This document shows positions 56,382 through 64,000 of a stretch of 64,000 bases of DNA, one piece after another. This DNA comes from Dermatophagoides farinae. Its lineage: Eukaryota; Arthropoda; Arachnida; Sarcoptiformes; Pyroglyphidae. Location of the stretch: assembly GCF_024713945.1 (NCBI RefSeq), contig NC_134681.1:1612001-1676000 (forward strand), given 5' to 3'. How positions within the stretch are numbered: position 1 is the first letter of the stretch; each line of letters starts with the position of its first letter. Position numbers and translations under genes: made by a program. The notes below the pieces were generated by a model. That model ran no database searches. It was given only the letters and a program-made list of their open reading frames with translations, and was not told the DNA's origin.

Positions 56382-59300
56382 TTCAATGTATTAATAGCCG
56401 ATCTAGTTATCTTTACGGTTGGATTTGTTGTTGTCGTTATTCGTATAGTAGATGTTGGTTGAGCAGTTGTTGTTGTTGTTGTTGTTGTCGTAGTTGTAGT
56501 TGGAGCCGGTGTTGTTGTTGTTGTCGTTGCCATTTCCGTTTCTTCTTCCTCTTCTTCTTCTTTATCCTCAATTGAAATCGCATTATCAGTTGTCTTTGTT
56601 GTTGTTGTCGTTGTAGGTATTACTACATTTTCTTCATCATCTTCATCCAGATCTAAAGCCGATGTTGCTGTTTGTTCAATTTCATGTTCATCAATTTCAC
56701 GTTCAATTTTTGGCTTAGCTGTTGTCGTTGTCGTTTGTTTTCGTTTACCAAATACATTGGTAGGTAAAGTGGCTGTTGTCGTAAATGATTCATCAAACAT
56801 TGTAGTAGTTGTTGCTGTTGTTGTAGGCGTTTCACCGGAACTACCATTATTATTATCATCATTATCATCATTACGATTATGTTGATGATGGAAAAATGTT
56901 CGTGGTGTTATTGTTGTAAGTAAATCTTCAATATCTTCATCATCATGTATAATATGTCTTTTCAATGTTTCTTCATTTGGTTTGTTACGATCAATTTTCA
57001 CTACGGGTCCTTCACGTTCTAATCCAGAATTTTTATCATCATCATCATGATGATCATCATCATCGATACAATCGTCAAGATCTTTTGTTGGAATTGTTGT
57101 TGTTAGATCAACAATTTCTTCAATATTTGGTGTCATTGTTGTTGTTGTTGATGGTGATAATGATTCTAGTCCTGTTTCTGGTTCATCATAAATAACTGTA
57201 CTTACAGTATTTGGAGTTGTTGTTGTTGTAGTTGTTGTAGATCGTTCATTTTCATTATCATCATCATCTTCCATTTCTGTACTCTCATTTTCATCTGAAT
57301 TCGAAATAAATGATGATGTTGTCGTCGTTGTAATTTCAGGCATTTCGGTTGTCGTTGTCGATATTGATGGCTGTGTTGTTGTTGTCGTTGTCGATGTTGT
57401 GGTTGTTGTCTTCGATTCGGTTCGATTAGCCAATTCACGCATACGATTTTCAATTGCTTGATTTAATTCTTTTACCAATGAATTCAATACATTTGTTGAA
57501 CCAGTAAATGAACGTTTTGATTGATTATTTTCATCATTGGATACGCCCGGATGTTCATCATGATTTACGGCTTCTTCATGATCCATTAATATTGCAATCG
57601 GTGATTGTGTTGAAAATGTCAAATGTGGTTGTTGTTTAACTTTACGTTTTAATGTAAAACTTTCCATATGATTATTACGATGATCATCATCATCATTATC
57701 ATTATGTTTACCATTATCAGAAAATTCCAATGTTTTTGATTTAAGTTTTATATCAAAATTTCGTGGCTGATCATCATCTAAATTATTTTTATCACTACTC
57801 AATGATTGTATTCGTGTTGCCACACTACCGATTCGTTGTTTTTTTGTTTTTGTTGTAGATTTTGGTATTTCAAATGTTTCCAAATGATGATTCTTCAATG
57901 TAATAATCAATGGAATTGAATCATTTTGTTTATCAAGATTATCAATCATTGTAGGTGTGGCGGCAGTTGTTGTTATTGTTAATTCTTCATTTGATAAATT
58001 ATGTGGATTCGTTGTTGTTGTTGTTGCTGTAGTTGTGGTTAATTCATCATCATCCACTCCATCTTCATGATCATCAGGATTTGTCATCGTTGTTGTTGTT
58101 AAAGTTTTAATTAGATCAATATTAACAACATTTGGTTTTGGTCGTGTTACCTGTATTCTTGCTTTCATTGATGATTGATGATGATGATGATTTTGAATAG
58201 CACGTTTTGGTGGATTAAATTTATTATTACTTGAAATGGAACTACTGCTGCCATCTATTATTGTTGATCGTTCCATATTATTATTTAATGAATCATGATG
58301 ATCAGTATTATTATTTTGATTTACATTATTTTTCATATCATTTTGATCATTTGCTTTTGTTGTTGTTGTTGCAGGTAAATTAAAATGATTAACCACTGTT
58401 GTTGGAGGCGTTGTTGTTGTTGTTGTTGTTGTCGTTGTCGATGTTGTTGTTGAACGTGGTGTAACATGACTATCACCAAATGGATTTTCCAATTGATTTT
58501 GATAATCATTTAAATTATTATTATTTGATAAAAGTTCATAATGATAATGTCTTCCAATATCAGTGGATAATTGATTTATATCTGATGTTGTTGCCGATGT
58601 TGTGGTTGGTTGATATCGTCTTACTGGCTGTGATCGTGGTAACGATGATGATGATGATGATGATATCCCCTGTACAGGATGATAATGTGCATGTGGATGA
58701 TGATGAAAAGATGTTGCATCAATCGGTGTATGAAATAATGGCGGAAATCCATGATCTTGTGATATAACAATAACACCTGTAGCTAATGATCGATCATTTA
58801 AACGATGTGCAGGTAATGGTATTACAATATTCTATTAATTTAAAATTTACAAAAAAAAAAGAAAACAACAAAATGATTTAGATGAAAAAATAAAAAACAA
58901 TGAAAAAAAATTACCTGAATAGTATGATTATTATTAAATTTATAATACATTGGATGTCCACCATTGCCAGTATCATCATCATTATGATTATTATTATTAT
59001 GATTATGACGATTTTGTATTGACATTAACATTGGCTGTCGTCGATATGATGATGATTGTGATTGATGATGATGATGATGATTATGATTAAGATGATGATG
59101 ATCATCATCATTACCATTCATCATTGTTGTTGTATAAACATTACCATTACCATTTTCTAGATTTGATATTTGATTATTTTTACGTTTAATTATTCGTTTA
59201 CCACTGTTGTTATCAACATTGTCATCATTATTATTATCATCAGAATTCAAAGGATCATTATCATCATTATCATGATCATCATGATCATCATCATTATTGG

Positions 59301-60699
59301 CCGTTGCAATCGGATTTGTACTGTTTATTGATTTATCATCAATTAAAGCCGTAGCTAAATGATCAACATTATTGCCCGGTATTTTTCTATGAGGAAGAGA
59401 TGATGAATGTTTAACTATTTCTACTTGATCATGATCATTATCTGGTGGCCCAATTTCAACAATTTCATCGACTGTAACTGTTGCCGGTTGTATATTAACA
59501 GCGGCTGCTGTTGATGATGGATGATGATGATGATGATGATTATAACGATGATGTGTACGATATGTCAATACTGAGGATGATCCAAGATTATTGCTCACAT
59601 TATTACTACCATCAACAGCATTGTTAATATTCTGATTCTGATTACCATTATCAGCAATACTACGTGTAACAATTGTACCACGTGTATTTAATTCTGATAT
59701 TGATCTTGGAATATTATTTGTCTTTGCAGTTGTAGACGTCGTGGTTGTCGTTGGCAGAATTGTTGTTGTCGTTTTTTTCATCATTGGTGATGGTGATGGT
59801 TCATGTTTGAATTCAAATTGAAATTTATGTACAACATTCGTTGATTCGGCTGCAATTAATGGTGATGATGATGATGATGATTGTTTTGGTGTTTTATTGG
59901 CATCAAATAATGATAATGTTGATGATGGAGATGATGATGTTGATGATGATGATTGTGATTGTTGCTGTAAATGATCATCATTTTCATCAATATCAGCTAT
60001 AGTGCCACGACGAAATTTCATTCCATTCGATCCAATCGAATATTGATGATGATGATGATATAAACCTGGACGATGATGATGATTATTATTATTATTCAAT
60101 ATTGGTGATTGTAATTGTGATAATTGATATTGATTTGCATCTGGAAAAAAACAACAACAGCAAAAAAAAAACATAATTTGAAATTAAATGAAGAAAAAAA
60201 AATTAATCAAAAATGAAATCGATCAGAAATTATGATTGTTTATTTCCCGTGCAAAAAAAACGATGACCGAAGATAAAACAATCATAATTTTCATTATCAA
60301 TTTATTTGACAAATCAATTGTTTGTTGTCCGATAGATAGTCAATATTGGAAATGATTGAAATATATAAAGTAATCAATGAGTAGAAGAAGAAGAAAAAGA
60401 AAAAAAAATTACTTACCAACAATCGATGTTGAAATGGTGGCCAATATAATAATAACTAGATTCAAAATAGTCATCGTAAATAAATGTTGATGTTGATGAT
60501 AATAATGATGATGCTGATGATGATGATTATGATGATTACGATGATAAATGGATGTTGATGGTGATTTTATTCGTGAAGCCAATGTTGTTGATGATGATAA
60601 TGATTCTGATGATGATGATGATGATTTAGATCGAAATTTAGATGATGACATTTTATCTTCATAAATGGATGAAGATGACAAACTTTTTAATGTTAACAT
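54721..60699 (-). CDS. very long Ser/Thr-rich CPAP1-type chitin-binding protein (frame break near 56350)
   Basis: Model: exons 60699-60417, 60140-58915 and 58831-54721. The third exon is open in one frame to 56234 and in another from about 56385 down, so a 1-nt shift (one A too many at 56350-56354) or an unseen intron must join them. The result is about 1870 residues. A hydrophobic segment (LNLVIIILATISTSIV, residues about 78-93) is a signal anchor or late signal peptide. The body is a mucin-like sea of T, S, N, H and D runs with RxxR-like basic sites. Near the C-terminus lies one ChtBD2 domain of cuticular CPAP1 type: PGVDYPIFGHIPDTDFQC, YPGFYSDMETGCQVYHSC, then HSFLCPNGTIFSQE and CDWWYNVKC, with all six cysteines. 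About 70 extra residues sit between cysteines 3 and 4. It should be secreted and bind cuticle chitin. Confidence 0.75.
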
Positions 60700-62041
60700 T
60701 TTTGTTTTGAACGGGTGAAAACAAAATAAAATTGAAAAATCAATAAAAACAAAATCCAAAAACTCAATCGGCCAAGAAGTCTAGTTGTGATTGATCAAAA
60801 TTGATTGGTGATAATGATAAAACAACTCAGATGATGATGAAGGCATGATCATCGACAAATATTCATTGATCATCATTGATCCATAATCGATCAATTATTT
60901 TAATGATCAAATAGTCATTATATATTGTTGTGATGTATTGATGAACATTTGAAACATTCAAAAATATCCAGATAGCAGCACTTTATTTTATAAACACAAA
61001 CGAATGTACAAATAAAAAAAAATAAATTAAAAAAAATGAATAAATAACAAAAAAAAATTCAACAACAAAAACGAAATCGAAACAGAATATGAAAGATGGA
61101 AAAAACACACTCTGTTGTTGTTGTTGTTGTTAACGTTACGATGGCTAAATGTTGAATGATTCAAATTGACCAATGGTCATTGTCTTTTTATAACTGTCTA
61201 ACATAAGATGATGGTGGTCCCCATTTCAAATGATGATAATGATGATGATAGAGGATGGATCAAGATGAAGATGAAGATGCACAATATTTTTTTTTATTAT
61301 AATAATCATTACACACACACATGTTGAATGTGTTTTAGAAAAGAAAAGAACGAAAGAAAGAAAGAAAGAAAAAAAAACTTCAAGACCTATCATCATCATT
61401 ATTTTTGATTTGTCTTGGATCATATCACCAAAAAGTAAAAAAAAAAATCCAGTACAAAGAGAATCAGATATGTTGGAACAGTAGAGACTCATTGAGAGAG
61501 AGAAAGAGACATTTAATTTTTTTATTTTCTGTAGATAAATTCCCAAACACACACACATTACCGTTATCTATTATCCGTTACACACACACACACACTCTGA
61601 AAAAACATCCTATCGGCTCTTTTTCTCCCCAGTTTTGATTTGTTGGTGGTGGTAATGGTGGTGGTGATGGTGATGGTTTACTTAGCTTTCACTTTTCACT
61701 TTTGCGAAAAAAAGATACAAAAAATCATCTCGAAAAAACATTCAACAAACAAAACAAAACAAAACAAAAAAAATGTTTGATTGATGATGATTTAAGAAGA
61801 AGAAGAAGAAGAAGAGCCCAAGACATTTGAGAGTGTGTGAGTGAGTGAGTGAGAGAGAGAAAGAATTGAATTCGTTTTGAATCCAGAAAAAAAGGAGAAA
61901 GTTTTATTAATTTTTTTCTTTTCACTTTTTCTCAATTTCTATTCTATTTTTTTTTTTGCTTTTTTTCATCATCATCATCATCATTGTTGTCGTTTTTTTC
62001 GGGTTTATTTATCTGTTTCGGTTAATCATTATTGTTGGGTG

Positions 62042-62073
<32 letters not shown>

Positions 62074-63188
62074 AAAGAACAAAATCACTAAAAATGGATC
62101 CAAAAAAATACGTGGATAATTGCTTTTCATTCATTTCACTTTATCATATCATCAATGAGTATTCATTTGACATGGGATACAATTTGCATATATATATTGT
62201 ATTTAGGAATTTTTTTTTATATTCACAATGGTACCCTTTTTATTTAAATTTTTTTTTTTTGATTTTTTTTTCGTAGATAAGAATCTTGAAAAAAAAAATT
62301 TCATCAACCTATTTTTTGCACACACACACACACACACAATAATTTTATTTTCTGGTTATGATATCTGAAAGGAAAAATTTTTTTTTTACAGAAGAAAAAA
62401 AGGGCAATTTTTTGCTGTTTAAATTTTTTTTTCTCCATAAATATTGGATTTTGTTGGTTGGTTGGTTGGTTGGTTGATGACTTTTGTCCACGACATTCTT
62501 TCTGTGTGTTTGTTTTACCATCATCATTTGAACAACAAAAATTTTCTCAATACAAAACACGTACACAACAAAATACGTGTGTACGTGTTTTGTTTTGTTT
62601 TTTTTTTTTGATTTTTTGATTTCACCCGAAAAAAAATATATGGATCACATCCTTTTTTTCAACAATAACGACAAAATTGATTTTTATTTTTTTCGTTTTG
62701 TTTTTGAATTCATCATCGTTTTTTTTTCCAATTTGATGAACGGATTTTTTCATTTCACACCAACAACAATTAATAATCGATGAAGAGAAAAAAAAATCAG
62801 GACAAAATCAAAATTAAAGTCATGAATGATAAAACATTACGAGACGATTGTCTTTTTTTTGTTTTGTTTTGTTTTGTTCTTTTTTTTTACCTGTCAATCG
62901 ATTTATAAAATGGTAAAGAATATAAAGAGATGAAAATTCAATGAATTTAAATCAATTAAATCTGCAACGAAAACAACAACAACAACAACGACAAAATCGA
63001 TCGATCGATCGATTTTTTTTTGTTTGATCGACATAAATCTGCTTTTATTCTCTTTCTTTCTCTTTATGTTTGCTGCTGTTTAATATATATAATTAATAAT
63101 AATTACATATTGATTTGATGGGAAAAAAACGATGATGATGATGATGATGATACGATTAGCGATCAGATGATTATCGGATTTCTTTTGT

Positions 63189-63222
<34 letters not shown>

Positions 63223-64000
63223 GAAACGAAAGTGTAACACATAAAAAAGGCGTGGAATTGAATGTCAAGTTTTTTTTTTTTGCTGAACATTCATTCATTC
63301 TGATTCAATTGATAAATTGAATTTTTCATTTGTAGTTCAAATTCAAAGTTGAAAAAGAAATTCATCATCATTGATTGAATGGGATTATTGAAAAAATTGA
63401 TTTTTTTTTTGACTTTGTAGTCATTCATTCATTCATTCATTTATATTATTCAGCTTAAATATTTTGTTTTTTTTCAACATTCGAAAATTCCAATTGATAA
63501 TCACCGATGATAATCCGGTTGTGAACATTCATTGTTAATCTGATCGTTCACAGACACACACACATACACAGTGTGTCAAGTGCATTTTTTTTTATATCGA
63601 TTTACGGAAATTCAATCCACAACAACGTAATAATAATGAGGGTTATTCACAAACATGTGTGCGTATGTCAATGATGATAATAAGTTTATATAATCCACCA
63701 ACATTGGTGATGATGATGATGATGATAAATCCAACAAAAGTGGAATTTTCTTTTTAGTCGACAATCGACAATCATTTTTTTTTTCATTTTCCTAAATAAA
63801 TCAAAATTAATTGATTGAAAAAAAAAATTTAATCATTTTTTTTTTGCACTTTTCGAAACGAAGAACAACAACAGAAAAAAAAACAAAATATTCTAATGCA
63901 AAATAATCTTTGGCACTGGATCGTAAGGTCAAAACTTGACCAAGTTCACATTCACACAAATGCACTCACACAATAAAAATGACAAATGATATTCCTTTTC
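60700..64000. other. 3.3 kb at the right edge without a supported gene
   Basis: It contains the promoter region of the CPAP1-type gene, CA repeats (61308-61320, 61581-61594 and 62321-62338), AAG/GAA repeats (61796-61815), GA-rich DNA (61493-61508), CAA repeats (62042-62073), (TTGG)n at 62453-62476, CGAT repeats (62998-63012) and (GTT)n at about 63187-63222. Small ORFs are repeat-derived. An exon of a gene lying beyond the edge cannot be excluded. Confidence 0.4.

Overview
The window looks like nuclear DNA of a small arthropod, most likely an acariform (astigmatid) mite. It is very AT-rich and full of (GAT)n, (GTT)n, (CA)n and poly-A/T tracts. Introns are short, mostly 40-130 bp with GT..AG ends. 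Proteins carry long Q, S, T, D, N and H runs, and the set includes single-domain peritrophin-like and CPAP1-like chitin-binding proteins. The taxon is inference from these features; no taxon-diagnostic gene was seen. Gene models were spliced by eye from reading frame, GT/AG sites and family homology.

Left edge to 12.9 kb: a partial minus-strand gene (1-396) is followed by a tandem + strand array of a small-protein family I do not recognise. There are six copies, A to F. All share three exons, two phase-1 introns and a central exon that is 102 nt in A, E and F. A, D, E and F look intact; B and C are broken. The array has been reshuffled by segmental duplication involving a Ty1/copia retrotransposon. 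A 5'-truncated copia with an intact pol frame and 3' LTR lies at 4113-7122. A solo LTR with target duplication ATAGC lies at 9099-9312. The matching unoccupied site is at about 2440.

12.9-22.8 kb: about 9.8 kb with no gene that I can support. It holds microsatellites and one 1.5 kb non-autonomous DNA transposon (20707-22212) with 23-bp terminal inverted repeats, a TA target site and internal repeat arrays in opposite orientations.

22.8-30.5 kb: mitochondrial succinate-semialdehyde dehydrogenase (+), GOPC/PIST Golgi PDZ protein (+), and a large secreted Q/S-rich coiled-coil protein of unknown role (-).

32.3-36.5 kb: a small unknown basic protein (-), a repeat-rich block with a foldback element and two doubtful small ORFs, then a short divergent Scm-like Polycomb protein (two MBT repeats plus SAM) that lacks the tryptophan expected in each MBT cage and is bracketed by direct copies of a local repeat.

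37.3-60.7 kb: a secreted agrin-NtA plus Kazal protein (+), glucose-6-phosphate dehydrogenase (-), a one-domain peritrophin-like protein (-), a CNG-alpha channel with a 31-nt microexon (-), Jagunal (-), and a very long Ser/Thr-rich CPAP1-type chitin-binding protein whose frame needs a 1-nt shift (-). From 60.7 kb to the end I see only low-complexity DNA. The conserved genes are unrelated housekeeping, signalling and cuticle genes, each with its own promoter. There is no operon logic; the local biology of interest is the tandem family and its transposon-linked rearrangement.
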